Source: Sphingomonas leidyi (GTDB lineage: Bacteria > Pseudomonadota > Alphaproteobacteria > Sphingomonadales > Sphingomonadaceae). Taken from it: 64,000 nucleotides of DNA. A program made the translations under genes and the position numbers. Positions 1 through 8,271 of the stretch are shown one piece after another. The notes under the pieces are model-generated. The model did no database searches. It saw only the letters and a list, made by a program, of their open reading frames with translations, and was not told the DNA's origin. Position 1 is the first letter of the stretch. The number at the start of each line of letters is the position of its first letter. The stretch spans positions 1 to 64,000 of the forward strand of contig NZ_JAASQV010000005.1 in NCBI RefSeq assembly GCF_011761945.1, read 5' to 3'.

Positions 1-525
1 GACTATCTCGCCGAGGGCGCCGTCTCCCAGCTCATCGACGCCTATGTCGACCAGCTCCGCAAGGTCGGCATCGAGGCACTGCGCCGCCGGCCGCGGGGCA
101 AGGCCGTGGTGCGCGGCGAGGGCCCGCGTTTCAAGACCGTCGACTCCGCCGAACTGGAGAAGCTCGAAGCCAAGCTGCGCCGCGACCGCGAGATCGTCGC
201 GCGCCGCGTCTTCGACGGCGCCACGCTCGACGAGGTCTCGCTCGCAACCGGCGTGACCAAGGAACGCATCCGCCAGATCGGCAGGCAGGCGACCAGGCTG
301 CTGACCGAGATCGCTGCCGAAGCGCCGCGCTTCACCCCGATGGCCGAAGACGCACGCCGCGCGATGCCGCCGGCCCGCCCGCGCCGCGGCGGCGCTGCGA
401 AAGTGCCGCTGCTCCCCGATCCGGGCGCGCTCCACAACCGCCTTGCCCATGTCGAGGCGATCGAGGCGGAGCGGACGGCCTATGTCACGCCGGCCCTGCC
501 GGTCGCCCGGCTGGTGCTGCACTGA
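1..525 (+). CDS. Sigma-70 region 4-like HTH protein (5' truncated by window)
   Basis: The reading frame is open from base 1 to the TGA ending at 525, so the gene starts upstream of the window and 174 residues are visible. The segment TLDEVSLATGVTKERIRQI (about residues 77-95 of the visible part) closely follows the sigma-70 region 4.2 helix-turn-helix pattern, ending in the ERIRQI recognition helix that reads the -35 box in sigma factors. The roughly 70 residues after it are Pro/Ala/Arg-rich and look unstructured, which is unusual because in ordinary sigma factors region 4.2 is almost the C-terminus. It may be a sigma factor or a DNA-binding protein with a sigma-like HTH; without the N-terminus (region 2) this cannot be decided. 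Confidence 0.6.
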   Translation, partial: DYLAEGAVSQLIDAYVDQLRKVGIEALRRRPRGKAVVRGEGPRFKTVDSAELEKLEAKLRRDREIVARRVFDGATLDEVSLATGVTKERIRQIGRQATRLLTEIAAEAPRFTPMAEDARRAMPPARPRRGGAAKVPLLPDPGALHNRLAHVEAIEAERTAYVTPALPVARLVLH

Positions 526-529
526 TCCT

Positions 530-985
530 TCAGACCACCCGCGACAGGAAGCGGCTGAACGGATCCTCGCGATAGTCGCCGAACGGCCCGCATTCGGTGA
601 AGCCGAACTGGCGGTAGAGCGCATGGGCGGCATCGAAGGAATCGCCCGATCCCGTCTCCAGGCTCACGCGCCGATAGCCCCGCGAGCGGGCGGTGCTCAG
701 GATATGCCCGACCAGCTTGGCGCCGGTGCCGCGGCGCAGATGCTCCGACGCGGTGCGCATCGACTTGATCTCGCCATGCTCCGGATCGAGCTCGCGCAGC
801 GCGCCGCAGCCCAGCAGGTCCTCGCCGTCCCACACGGTCCAGAAGGTCACGTCGGGCGCGGCGAGGCCGGAGAAGTCGAGGAAATGGGTGCTGTCCTTCG
901 GCGAATTGGTCAGCATCCCGGCGAAATGCTGCTCCAGCAGCCCGCGGACCCGCGCATCGTCGAGCCCGCCCTCGCGGATTTCCAT
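530..985 (-). CDS. GNAT family N-acetyltransferase
   Basis: A 151-residue single-domain GNAT acetyltransferase, which would move an acetyl group from acetyl-CoA to an amine. Motif A, the pyrophosphate-binding loop, is visible as RRGTGAKL (residues 84-91), preceded by the beta-4 strand EIKSMRTASEHL and followed by the C-terminal ALYRQFGF signature (about 122-129). Its length is normal for the family. It starts 32 bases after the stop of the upstream M14 peptidase gene and probably shares its transcript. The substrate cannot be read from sequence; an amino-acid or small-molecule acetylase is more likely than a ribosomal-protein one. Confidence 0.85.
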   Translation of the reverse strand: MEIREGGLDDARVRGLLEQHFAGMLTNSPKDSTHFLDFSGLAAPDVTFWTVWDGEDLLGCGALRELDPEHGEIKSMRTASEHLRRGTGAKLVGHILSTARSRGYRRVSLETGSGDSFDAAHALYRQFGFTECGPFGDYREDPFSRFLSRVV

Positions 986-1017
986 GTTCGACCCCTCTTT
1001 GTCGTTTTCGTTCCCGG

Positions 1018-2136
1018 TCAGATCTCGTCGATAAATCCTGCCAAAGTCTCAAGGCAGGAATGCGCCAGCGTCTTGCAGCGCGCGGGCGACCAGGCGAATT
1101 CCGGATCGGCGTTGGCCTCATGATCCTTGAACGGCATTTCCAGCGTCATCGAGACCGCGCCGAAACGCTCGGCGAGCTGGTTGGTCGACATCGAGAGATT
1201 GGCCTGGCCCGGCGCCGATTTCTCATAGCCCAGGTCGAGCTGGAAATCGGGCGTCGTCCGGGCGAGGCGGCGGGCATATTCGTAGAATTTCTCGCCATGC
1301 GCATCGGTCCAGGAGGCGATGCCTTCGAAGCCGGCGAGGAAATTGGCGGGGATCGCCTCGTCGCCATGCACGTCGATCGCGAAGTCGACGCCGGTCTCGT
1401 CCATCGCCGCGCGGACCAGGAACACCTCGGGGCTCTTCTCCATCGTCGGAGCATGCCATTCGCGGTTGAGGTTGATGCCGGCGGCGTTGGTGCGCAGATG
1501 CCCGCGGCGCGAACCGTCCGGATTCATGTTGGGCACGATGTGGAACACGGCCTTCTCGCGCAGGTCCCGCGCCGTCGCGTTGGTCGGGTCGGTCAGGAAT
1601 TCGAGGGCGCCTTCCATCCACCATTCGGCCATGGTCTCGCCCGGATGCTGGCGCGCATAGAGCCACACCGTCTTCGGCCCCGTGCCGAGCGTCAGCAGGT
1701 CCATCGGCTGGCCGTCGAGCGTCTTGCCCAGCTCGCGGTGCGACACGCCCGGCATCAGCGCGATGCGGCTGACCAGGTCGTGGTGCCGCTCCATCGAATA
1801 GGGCGCGAAATAGGCGAACCAGACCAGGTCGGTGTCGATCGTCTTGGTGAAGCTCAGCACGCCGTCGGCATAGCTCGATTCGGCCGTGCGCCACGCTTCG
1901 CGGTCGGTCGACCAGCGGGCCTTGTAGCCCGGCCAGCCGAACGCATAGGCGGCTCCGCCCGCGTTCAGCAGGCGGAAGGTGAGGGTGCGTCCCTTCGCTC
2001 CGGCCACGCGGAAGTAAAACCACTGGTAGAAGTCCGAGAGGTGATCGGTGACGATCTCGAGGTCGACGCGGTCGCCCTCGATCCCCACGAGGCGGATGTT
2101 GCCGGAATCGAAGCCGGAATTGATCTGGATGGTCAT
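1018..2136 (-). CDS. M14 family zinc carboxypeptidase
   Basis: A 372-residue cytosolic metallopeptidase of the M14 (carboxypeptidase A/cytosolic carboxypeptidase-like) family, which removes C-terminal residues or deacylates peptides. Residues 1-130 form a beta-rich N-terminal domain (many Trp, Tyr and Phe) typical of the cytosolic carboxypeptidase-like M14 group. The catalytic domain follows with zinc ligands H164 and E167 in RQHPGETMAEWW, the substrate-binding NLNREW (222-227) and the third ligand in DVHGD (255-259). No signal peptide is seen. The ATG at 2134-2136 overlaps the stop of the upstream lipoprotein gene in an ATGA arrangement, which fixes the start and implies translational coupling. 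An in-frame extension further upstream is only the antisense frame of the neighbouring coding region. Confidence 0.9.
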   Translation of the reverse strand: MTIQINSGFDSGNIRLVGIEGDRVDLEIVTDHLSDFYQWFYFRVAGAKGRTLTFRLLNAGGAAYAFGWPGYKARWSTDREAWRTAESSYADGVLSFTKTIDTDLVWFAYFAPYSMERHHDLVSRIALMPGVSHRELGKTLDGQPMDLLTLGTGPKTVWLYARQHPGETMAEWWMEGALEFLTDPTNATARDLREKAVFHIVPNMNPDGSRRGHLRTNAAGINLNREWHAPTMEKSPEVFLVRAAMDETGVDFAIDVHGDEAIPANFLAGFEGIASWTDAHGEKFYEYARRLARTTPDFQLDLGYEKSAPGQANLSMSTNQLAERFGAVSMTLEMPFKDHEANADPEFAWSPARCKTLAHSCLETLAGFIDEI

Positions 2137-2732
2137 TTCACCGTGATAGTGATGCCGGACTCGCCGGGGAAGTCCTTGAAGAGTGCCTTGGCCATGCGCG
2201 CGGCCGCGGCGCCGGGCTGGTCCGGATCGGTGCCGCTCACGCTGCCGCTCTGCGCCCGGCCTTCCCAAACGGTGGTGTTGTCGCTGCGGCGGCGCAGCTG
2301 CACCCACAGCTCGGTCTGATACAGCTCGCGCGTCTTGCCGCCGATGCCGAAGCCGACATCGCCGCCGACGCCCACGCCGCCGCGGCGCCCGCCGCTGAAG
2401 CTGCCGGCGCCCAGGCCGATGCTGACCGGCGGCGGTTCCTTGAATGCCCCCTTGCTCGTGCGGCGGAAGCCGACCGCCGCGATATAGCCCGAAGGCGTGC
2501 TGCTCACCGACTGGACATAGCCCAGCCGCTCCAGCTCGGCGCGCACCGCATCGGCATAGGTCTGATATTCGGGGCCGAACGAATCGGTGTTGGCCATCGG
2601 CTCGACCGCGACGGTGGTGCGCTCGATCGGCGCGCCCAGATGATAGCGGGTGACGTCGATCGGCTGGGGGCGATAGCTGGGGGCGCAGGCCCCCAGCGCG
2701 GCGAGCAGGGCGATGCTGAGCGGCTTCTTCAC
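2133..2732 (-). CDS. DUF4136-like lipoprotein
   Basis: A 199-residue exported lipoprotein. The start is GTG at 2732, with AGGAG 8 bases upstream. The N-terminus MKKPLSIALLAALGAC is a type II signal with lipobox LGAC, so the mature protein should be anchored through Cys16. The rest resembles DUF4136: a strand-rich domain with a Gly-rich run around residues 110-130 (GLGAGSFSGGRRGG) and a family-typical C-terminal stretch on alanine-rich helices and 'KALFKDFP'. It is the first gene of a minus-strand set with the M14 peptidase (4-bp overlap) and the GNAT gene. DUF4136 proteins have no known activity. Confidence 0.8.
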   Translation of the reverse strand: MKKPLSIALLAALGACAPSYRPQPIDVTRYHLGAPIERTTVAVEPMANTDSFGPEYQTYADAVRAELERLGYVQSVSSTPSGYIAAVGFRRTSKGAFKEPPPVSIGLGAGSFSGGRRGGVGVGGDVGFGIGGKTRELYQTELWVQLRRRSDNTTVWEGRAQSGSVSGTDPDQPGAAAARMAKALFKDFPGESGITITVK

Positions 2733-2904
2733 GCGAGGAACTCCTGTTTCGCGGACGGAACGTCTCGGTTTTGCCCTCCAACACGGATCAGGTCGAGTCG
2801 GTTCCGCAGCGTTGCGGGGCGACTCCTGCCTTGACTTGGCGGGCGTCGGCCACTAGGCGAGCCCCTCTTTCCGGCATTCCTATAGTTTGAGAAGCGAATC
2901 GGTC

Positions 2905-3030
2905 ATGAAGATCGTGAATTCATTGAAGTCGCTCAAGGATCGGCATCGCGACAACCGCGTGATCCGCCGTCGTGGGCGCATCTACGTCATCAACAAGACC
3001 CAGAAGCGTTTCAAGGCCCGCCAGGGCTGA
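2905..3030 (+). CDS. rpmJ: 50S ribosomal protein L36 (zinc-less type)
   Basis: A 41-residue basic protein, MKIVNSLKSLKDRHRDNR at the start and ending KTQKRFKARQG, which is the alphaproteobacterial form of bacterial L36, the smallest protein of the large ribosomal subunit. The four metal-binding residues of the zinc form (CxxC...CxxxxH) are absent, so this is the C-minus type that does not need zinc. It stands alone, not in the spc operon, which is normal for alphaproteobacteria, and is followed 5 bases later by a HAD hydrolase gene. Confidence 0.97.
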   Translation: MKIVNSLKSLKDRHRDNRVIRRRGRIYVINKTQKRFKARQG

Positions 3031-3035
3031 TTCGC

Positions 3036-3647
3036 GTGGTCCAGCCCCATGCCGTCATCTTCGATGTCGGGAAGGTGCTGTTCGACTGGGAACCTCGGTT
3101 CCTCTACGAGCGCCTGATCGAGGACGATCGGGCGCTCGAAGCGTTTCTGGCGAACGTCGTCACCAGGGAATGGCATTTCCAGCACGATGCGGGGCGTCCG
3201 TTCGCGGAAACCTCGGCGGAGTTGCGTGCCCGCTTTCCCGAGCATGCGGCGCTGATCGCCGCCTGGGCGCCGCGCTTCAACGAAACGCTGGGGCCGGCGA
3301 TTCCCGGCATGACCGCGCTCGTCGAGGCGCTCGATGCCGCCGGCGTGCCGCTCTTCGCGATCACCAATTTCTCCGGCGAGTTCTGGCCGCCGTTCCGTGC
3401 GCGCGAAGCCGCGCTGTTCGATCGTTTCCGCGACATCGTCGTCTCGGGCGACGAGAAGCTGGTGAAGCCCGATCCCGCGATCTACGCGCTCGCGCTGCGC
3501 CGATTCGGCCTGGAGGGGCCGGACGCGGTGTTCATCGACGACAGCCTGCCCAATGTCGTCGCGGCGGCGGACGCCGGAATCCACGCCTTGCACTTCACCG
3601 GGGCGGCGAAGCTGCGGGCGGATCTCGAAGGCCTGGGGCTGCTCTAG
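3036..3647 (+). CDS. HAD superfamily hydrolase
   Basis: A 203-residue haloacid dehalogenase-type phosphatase/hydrolase. All four HAD motifs are present: motif I IFDVGKVLFDW with nucleophile D10, motif II ITN (109-111), the motif III lysine K144 in KLVKPDP, and motif IV FIDDS (167-170). The insert between motifs I and II (about residues 15-90) is the helical C1-type cap. The GTG start at 3036 is the only start that keeps the first beta strand; the ATG at 3049 is out of frame. Members of this subgroup are annotated as sugar phosphatases or phosphoglycolate-like enzymes, but no substrate can be assigned. It lies 5 bases after rpmJ and ends just before a symmetrical terminator. Confidence 0.88.
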   Translation: MVQPHAVIFDVGKVLFDWEPRFLYERLIEDDRALEAFLANVVTREWHFQHDAGRPFAETSAELRARFPEHAALIAAWAPRFNETLGPAIPGMTALVEALDAAGVPLFAITNFSGEFWPPFRAREAALFDRFRDIVVSGDEKLVKPDPAIYALALRRFGLEGPDAVFIDDSLPNVVAAADAGIHALHFTGAAKLRADLEGLGLL

Positions 3648-3650
3648 ACT

Positions 3651-3671
3651 CCCCTCCCGCGACGGGAGGGG
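3651..3671. terminator. Bidirectional stem-loop between convergent genes
   Basis: A perfect 9-bp stem, CCCCTCCCG (3651-3659) and CGGGAGGGG (3663-3671), with a 3-base loop, lies 4 bases after the HAD stop and 13 bases beyond the pyruvate kinase stop on the other strand. There is no long U-run on either side, so it may work as a partial or bidirectional terminator or an mRNA 3'-end stabiliser. Confidence 0.55.
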
Positions 3672-3683
3672 AATCGGTCCGGA

Positions 3684-5162
3684 TCAGATCGCGTCCGGCC
3701 CTTCGCGGCCCGGATGGTTCTTCAACTCGTCGCCGACCAGCGTCACCACGTGCAGCACGTTGGTCGAGCCGGGCGTCCGGAAGGGTACGCCGGCGCACAG
3801 CACGACGCGGTCGCCCGCCGCGGCGATGTGGTGGCGCAGCGCCATCCGCTTCGACTTGGCGACCATCTCCTCGAACGAATCGACGTCGCGGGTGTGGACC
3901 GCGTGCGTGCCCCAGAGCAGGCCGAGCCGGCGCGCCGTCTCGATCTTGGGGGTGAGCACCAGGATCGGCACCGAGGGGCGCTCGCGCGCGATTCGCCGCG
4001 CGGTCGAGCCCGAGCTGGTGAAGCAGGTGATGCCGGAGGCGGAGACGGTGCGCGCGATGTTCTTCGCGGCCTCGGCCAGCGCGTCGGCGGTAGTGGGGTC
4101 GGGGCGCGTCACGGTGAAGTGGACGCGGTCGCCATGCGCGGGGTCGCGCTCCACGGCGTCGGCGATCGAGTTCATCATCGAAACCGATTCGACCGGCCAT
4201 TTGCCGGCGGCGCTCTCGGCCGAGAGCATGATCGCATCGGCACCGTCATAGACTGCCGTGGCGACGTCCGAGACTTCGGCGCGCGTCGGCGACGGGCTCT
4301 CGATCATCGATTCGAGCATCTGGGTGGCGACGATCACCGGGCGGCCCAGGCGGCGCGCGGTCTCGACGATGCGCTTCTGGAGCGGCGGCACGGTCTGCGG
4401 CGGCAGCTCGACGCCCAGGTCGCCGCGCGCGACCATCACGCCGTCGCACTGCTCCACGATCTCGTCGAGCCGCGCGATGGCCGAAGGCTTCTCGATCTTG
4501 GCGAGCAGTGCCGCCTTGCCGCCGATCAGGCGGCGGGCCTCCATCAGGTCCTCGGGGCGCTGGACGAAGCTGAGCGCGATCCAGTCGGCGCCCTGCTCGA
4601 CGGCGAAGGCGAGGTCGCTGCGGTCCTTCTCGGTGAGCGCGGCGAGCGGCAGCACCATGTCGGGCACGTTCAGGCCCTTGTTGTTCGACAGCGGACCGCC
4701 CACCTCGACGATCGTGGTCAGCCGGTCGGGCGCGACCGAGACGACGCGCAGCACCAGCTTGCCGTCGTCGAGCAGCAGGCGGGCATTCTCGTGCGCCGCC
4801 TCGAAGATCTCGCGGTGCGGCAGCTCGACGCGGGTGGCGTCGCCGGGCGTCTTGTCGCGATCGAGGATGAACTCGTGGCCGGTGACCAGCTGTACCTTGC
4901 CGTCGGCGAACTTGCCAACGCGCAGCTTCGGGCCCTGAAGGTCGGCCAGGATCGTGGTCGGGCGGCCATATTTCTGCTCGAGCCCGCGAATCGCCTCGAA
5001 CAGCGGCACCTTCGATGCCTGGTCGCCATGGCTCATGTTGATCCGGAACGCGTCGGCGCCGGCTTCGAACAGCTTGGCGATCATCTCGGGCGTCGCGCTG
5101 GCGGGGCCGAGCGTGGCGAGGATGCGAACCTTGCGCGTGCGGGGGCTGATTGCCTTTGTCAT
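3684..5162 (-). CDS. pyk: Pyruvate kinase
   Basis: A 492-residue pyruvate kinase converting phosphoenolpyruvate and ADP to pyruvate and ATP in glycolysis. The N-terminal barrel shows ILATLGPAS (14-22) and RINMSHG (40-46), then the B domain, the signature around LLAKIEKPSAI with the catalytic Lys, and MVARGDLGVELP (metal binding). CxxSG-type residues (ITCFTSSGSTARRI) in the C-terminal domain lie where the allosteric site sits in other members. Two ATGs are possible: 5171 (MTTMTK) and 5162 (MTKAIS). GAGG lies only 2 bases before the first and 11 before the second, so 5162 is preferred. It is divergent from DUF1244, with a short shared 75-base upstream region. Confidence 0.96.
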   Translation of the reverse strand: MTKAISPRTRKVRILATLGPASATPEMIAKLFEAGADAFRINMSHGDQASKVPLFEAIRGLEQKYGRPTTILADLQGPKLRVGKFADGKVQLVTGHEFILDRDKTPGDATRVELPHREIFEAAHENARLLLDDGKLVLRVVSVAPDRLTTIVEVGGPLSNNKGLNVPDMVLPLAALTEKDRSDLAFAVEQGADWIALSFVQRPEDLMEARRLIGGKAALLAKIEKPSAIARLDEIVEQCDGVMVARGDLGVELPPQTVPPLQKRIVETARRLGRPVIVATQMLESMIESPSPTRAEVSDVATAVYDGADAIMLSAESAAGKWPVESVSMMNSIADAVERDPAHGDRVHFTVTRPDPTTADALAEAAKNIARTVSASGITCFTSSGSTARRIARERPSVPILVLTPKIETARRLGLLWGTHAVHTRDVDSFEEMVAKSKRMALRHHIAAAGDRVVLCAGVPFRTPGSTNVLHVVTLVGDELKNHPGREGPDAI

Positions 5163-5237
5163 CGTTGTCATATCCTCGGCTTGTGCCTCGGTGCCTCTAG
5201 CCTCATATCCCGGAGGATCAACCGTGGAGGTGTGATA

Positions 5238-5600
5238 ATGGACGAACTCGACCAGCTGGATGACGCTACCGCCGCCAAGGCGTTCCGCAGCCTGGTCCGC
5301 CATCTCCGCCATCGCACCGACGTGCAGAACATCGATCTGATGGGCCTGGCGGGCTTTTGCCGCAACTGCCTGGCCGACTGGATCGTCGAGGCCGATCCGT
5401 CGATCGCCAGGGACGAGGCGCGCCATATCGTCTACGGCATGCCGTTCCCGGAATGGAAGGCGCGCCACCAGGGCGAAGCCACGCCCGAGCAGATCGCGCG
5501 GATGGAAGCGAGCGTGAAGCGGAACGAAGCGCTGGACGAAGCGCTCGACGAGAGCTTCCCGGCTAGCGATCCGCCCGCGATGACCGAGCCGGGGCGCTGA
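5238..5600 (+). CDS. DUF1244 domain protein with PASDPPA tail
   Basis: A 120-residue protein. Residues 1-95 match the small helical DUF1244 fold, with the conserved GLAGFCRNCLADW (about 34-46) containing two cysteines and YGMPFPEWKARHQ (about 67-79). Residues 96-120 carry a tail, LDEALDESFPASDPPA, a short motif that also occurs as a separate small protein in many proteobacteria. The start at 5238 has GTGGAGG 8 bases upstream. The last 38 bases overlap the end of the SGNH hydrolase gene on the opposite strand. No function is established for DUF1244; the two Cys could bind a metal, but that is inference. Confidence 0.85.
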   Translation: MDELDQLDDATAAKAFRSLVRHLRHRTDVQNIDLMGLAGFCRNCLADWIVEADPSIARDEARHIVYGMPFPEWKARHQGEATPEQIARMEASVKRNEALDEALDESFPASDPPAMTEPGR

Positions 5601-6411
5601 CCGCCGGCCGGGCCGGATTCGCGGCCGGGGCCGGAGAGAGCTTCCACTTCATCGCCTTCGCTACCGCCGCGCGCCAGATGTCGTAGCCGGCGCGAGTCAT
5701 GTGCAGGCCGTCCTCGCGATAGAGTTCGGGGCGCGGCTTGCCGTCCGGTCCCAGCATCGCGGGGAAGATGTCGACATAGCCGAGCCGCCGGTCGGTCGCG
5801 ACATAGTCGCGCACCAGCGCGTTGGCCTCGCGGATTCCGTCGATCAGCCGCCAGCGCGACGGGCTGGGCTTGATCGCGATGAACAGGATGCGGGTGCCAG
5901 GCAGCCTGAAATGCACCTTGGTCACCAGTGCCTGGAAATCGGAGAGAACTTCCTCGGGCGTGTGCCCGGCCTCCAGGTCGTTGTCGCCGGCATAGAAGAC
6001 GATCGTCTTCGGTGCGTGGGGCGTCACGATCCGATCGGCATAGCGGACGCTGTCGGGAATCGTGGAGCCGCCGAAGCCGCGATTGATCACATTGTGGCCG
6101 GGGAACTCGCGCGCGAGGTCGGGCCACATCCGGATGCTCGAGCTGCCGAGGAACAGCACCCCGCCCTTTGCCGGCCTGGTGATGGCGTCGCGCGCCTCGA
6201 ACGCGGCGATCTCGGCGGCGAAGGGCGCCTTGTCCGCCGGGATCGGCGCGGGGCGGAGATGGGCCGGCACCCGCATGGCGGGCGGAAGCTGGACCGGCGC
6301 GGCGGGCTTTGCCGGAACCGGGGCCGGCGGCCGGTTCTGCGCGGGCGCGGTGGCCGGCAGGAGAGCGAGCATGGCGGCAGCGAAAAGCGCGATTCGGCGG
6401 GAAAGGGGCAT
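5563..6411 (-). CDS. Secreted SGNH/GDSL-type hydrolase
   Basis: A 282-residue esterase/lipase-like protein of the SGNH fold. Signal peptide MPLSRRIALFAAAMLALLP with cleavage near APAQ (about residue 25) is followed by a Pro-rich linker. The catalytic blocks are all present: LFLGSSS (nucleophile Ser in block I), NRGFGGS (block II Gly), GDND (block III Asn) and DGLHM (block V Asp-His). An Ala/Pro-rich tail follows residue 260. The start at 6411 is chosen because it begins the signal peptide. Its stop lies inside the 3' end of the DUF1244 gene on the other strand. It should act in the periplasm on an acyl or acetyl ester, substrate unknown. Confidence 0.85.
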   Translation of the reverse strand: MPLSRRIALFAAAMLALLPATAPAQNRPPAPVPAKPAAPVQLPPAMRVPAHLRPAPIPADKAPFAAEIAAFEARDAITRPAKGGVLFLGSSSIRMWPDLAREFPGHNVINRGFGGSTIPDSVRYADRIVTPHAPKTIVFYAGDNDLEAGHTPEEVLSDFQALVTKVHFRLPGTRILFIAIKPSPSRWRLIDGIREANALVRDYVATDRRLGYVDIFPAMLGPDGKPRPELYREDGLHMTRAGYDIWRAAVAKAMKWKLSPAPAANPARPAVSAPARSSRADR

Positions 6412-6513
6412 GGCCGGCAGATAACCGCACCGGCCGCCAGGGGCAATTCGCGGGTAATCGACGGAAGCGGACCGCGTTGCGACGGAGCCGGGGCGGATCG
6501 ATTGCGAGATTGT

Positions 6514-6529
6514 GATTACACTTGTAGTC
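6514..6529. promoter_or_regulatory. BlaI/MecI/CopY-like operator
   Basis: GATTACACTTGTAGTC is a 16-bp near-palindrome containing the TACANNTGTA core known for BlaI/MecI/CopY-family repressors. It sits 1 base before the first possible ATG of the beta-lactamase-fold hydrolase gene at 6531. No regulator gene of that family is visible in the window, so it would have to act in trans. The position directly at the start codon, with no Shine-Dalgarno sequence, suggests a leaderless transcript whose start lies within or next to the operator. Confidence 0.55.
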
Positions 6530-6530
6530 G

Positions 6531-8207
6531 ATGGGCATGCGACGTCTCGCCCGGCTCCTTGCCTGCTCGCTCCTCCTGGTCCCCGGCATCGTATCGGCGC
6601 GCGCCGCCGACCCCGCGGGCGAGGTCGACAAGCTGCTCGCTCCGTGGAGCAGGCCGGACGCGCCGGGATGCGCCGTGTCGGTCGCACGCGCCGGACAGCT
6701 GCTCCATGCCCGCGGCTATGGCGCCGCCAATGTCGAGGCGGGCATCGCCAACACGCCCGACACGGCCTTCCACATCGCCTCGCTCTCCAAGCAGTTCACT
6801 GCCTTCGCGGTGCTGCTCCTCCAGGCGGAGGGCAGGCTCGCGCTCGCCGACGACGTGCGCAAATATGTCCCCGAGCTGCACCGCTTCGCGCGGCCGATCA
6901 CGCTCGCCCAGCTCATGCACCACAGCAGCGGGCTGCGCGACCAGCTGAGCCTGTTCTGGCTGCAGGGCCGGCGCGGCGAGGACAGCATTGCCCAGCAGGA
7001 CGCATTGCGGGTGATCTTCGGCCAGCGCGAGCTCAACTTCGCGCCCGGCACCGCCTTCGGCTATTCCAACTCGAACTACACGCTGCTCGCGCTGGTGGTC
7101 GAGCGCGTTTCCGGCAAGTCCTTTGCCGACTTCCTCGCGGAGCGCGTGTTCCGGCCGCTCGGCATGGACCATAGCTATATCGTCGACGACTATCACCGCA
7201 TGCGCGCCGGCCAGGCGATGCCCTATGCGCCCGGCGGGAAGGAAGGCGCGCCGGAGCGCCGCTTCCTCCCCTATGCCACCTATGGCTCGACCGGTATCCG
7301 CTCCACCGCGGCCGACCTCGCCCGCTGGGCGCGCAACTTCGCCGAGCCGGTCGTGGGGACGAAGGCGGTGATCGCGGAGATGCTGAAGGCCGATCCCGTC
7401 ACCGGCTATGGCGGCGGGCTCCATATCGGGCGCCATCGCGGCGCGCCGATCGTCGGGCACAGCGGCATCGATCCCGGATTCGTCGGCCATTTCCTGATGC
7501 TGCCGGAGCGGCGCCTGTCGGTCGCGCTGATCTGCAATGTCGAGGGGGAGGATCCGGCGCCGCTCGCACGCGGGATCGCCGATCTCTATCTGGGCGAGGC
7601 TCCCGCCGATCCCGCCCCGCGCCCCGAAGTCGCGCTGGCCCCTGCCGAACTGCTGCGCCTCGCCGGCAATTATCGCGACCGGCTCGGCACCGGCTTCCTG
7701 ATCGAGGCGCGCGAAGGTAGGCTCTGGATGCAGGGCTTCGACCCGATGATCCCTCACGGCGCGGGCGCCTTCGGCATGAAGGGCGCGCCGGTCGCCATCC
7801 GCTTTTCGGGCGAGGTGCCGGCGCGGACGCTGACGATCGACGGCCCCGGCGGCCTCCTGGTGGCGACGCGCTATGTCCGGCAGCCGGCGACGGCACTCAC
7901 GCCCGCGCGCATGACCGACTATCTCGGCACCTATTACAGCCCCGAGCTCGCCGTTCTGGTGACGGTCGCGCGGCGCAACGGCGCGCTCTGGATCCTGGGG
8001 CCGGGCTGGGAGAGCCGGATCAGCCAGCCGCCCGAAAAATATCGCGAGCGCGATTCCTTCGATACCGACACGGTCACCGGCACGGTCCGCTTCCGCCGCG
8101 ATGCGCGGGGCAGGGTGACGGAGCTGCGCAGCACCAATGGCCGCATCGTCGACCTGCGCTTTCTGCGCGTGACGGGCCTGCCTCGGCTCGGCGCGGTTGG
8201 GGGTTGA
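6531..8207 (+). CDS. Beta-lactamase-fold serine hydrolase (class C/S12 type)
   Basis: A 558-residue exported serine hydrolase. Signal peptide about 1-26 (RRLARLLACSLLLVPG, cleavage near ARA). The penicillin-binding fold motifs are SLSK (84-87, nucleophile Ser), YSN (178-180) and HSG (310-312), the last replacing KTG as usual in class C-like esterases and D-amino-peptidases. Residues from about 380 onward form an extra C-terminal beta domain seen in S12 peptidases and some esterases. The first ATG (6531) or the second (6537) could start it; neither has a clear ribosome site. A BlaI-like operator abuts the start, hinting that it responds to cell-wall or beta-lactam stress. True beta-lactamase activity is not implied. 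Confidence 0.85.
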   Translation: MGMRRLARLLACSLLLVPGIVSARAADPAGEVDKLLAPWSRPDAPGCAVSVARAGQLLHARGYGAANVEAGIANTPDTAFHIASLSKQFTAFAVLLLQAEGRLALADDVRKYVPELHRFARPITLAQLMHHSSGLRDQLSLFWLQGRRGEDSIAQQDALRVIFGQRELNFAPGTAFGYSNSNYTLLALVVERVSGKSFADFLAERVFRPLGMDHSYIVDDYHRMRAGQAMPYAPGGKEGAPERRFLPYATYGSTGIRSTAADLARWARNFAEPVVGTKAVIAEMLKADPVTGYGGGLHIGRHRGAPIVGHSGIDPGFVGHFLMLPERRLSVALICNVEGEDPAPLARGIADLYLGEAPADPAPRPEVALAPAELLRLAGNYRDRLGTGFLIEAREGRLWMQGFDPMIPHGAGAFGMKGAPVAIRFSGEVPARTLTIDGPGGLLVATRYVRQPATALTPARMTDYLGTYYSPELAVLVTVARRNGALWILGPGWESRISQPPEKYRERDSFDTDTVTGTVRFRRDARGRVTELRSTNGRIVDLRFLRVTGLPRLGAVGG

Positions 8208-8271
8208 GCGGAGCCGCCCGCTCCGATAATCGCGCCCCTTTCCGAACCAGATTCTTCCAGGAGCTTCCACC

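Noticed and set aside
2137..2784. N-terminal extension of the M14 peptidase
   Set aside because: This part is a shifted frame of the DUF4136 lipoprotein gene; the ATGA coupling gives the true start.
3714..5237. Long plus-strand frame in front of DUF1244
   Set aside because: Antisense of pyruvate kinase; the DUF1244 protein starts at the ATG at 5238, which has a strong ribosome site.
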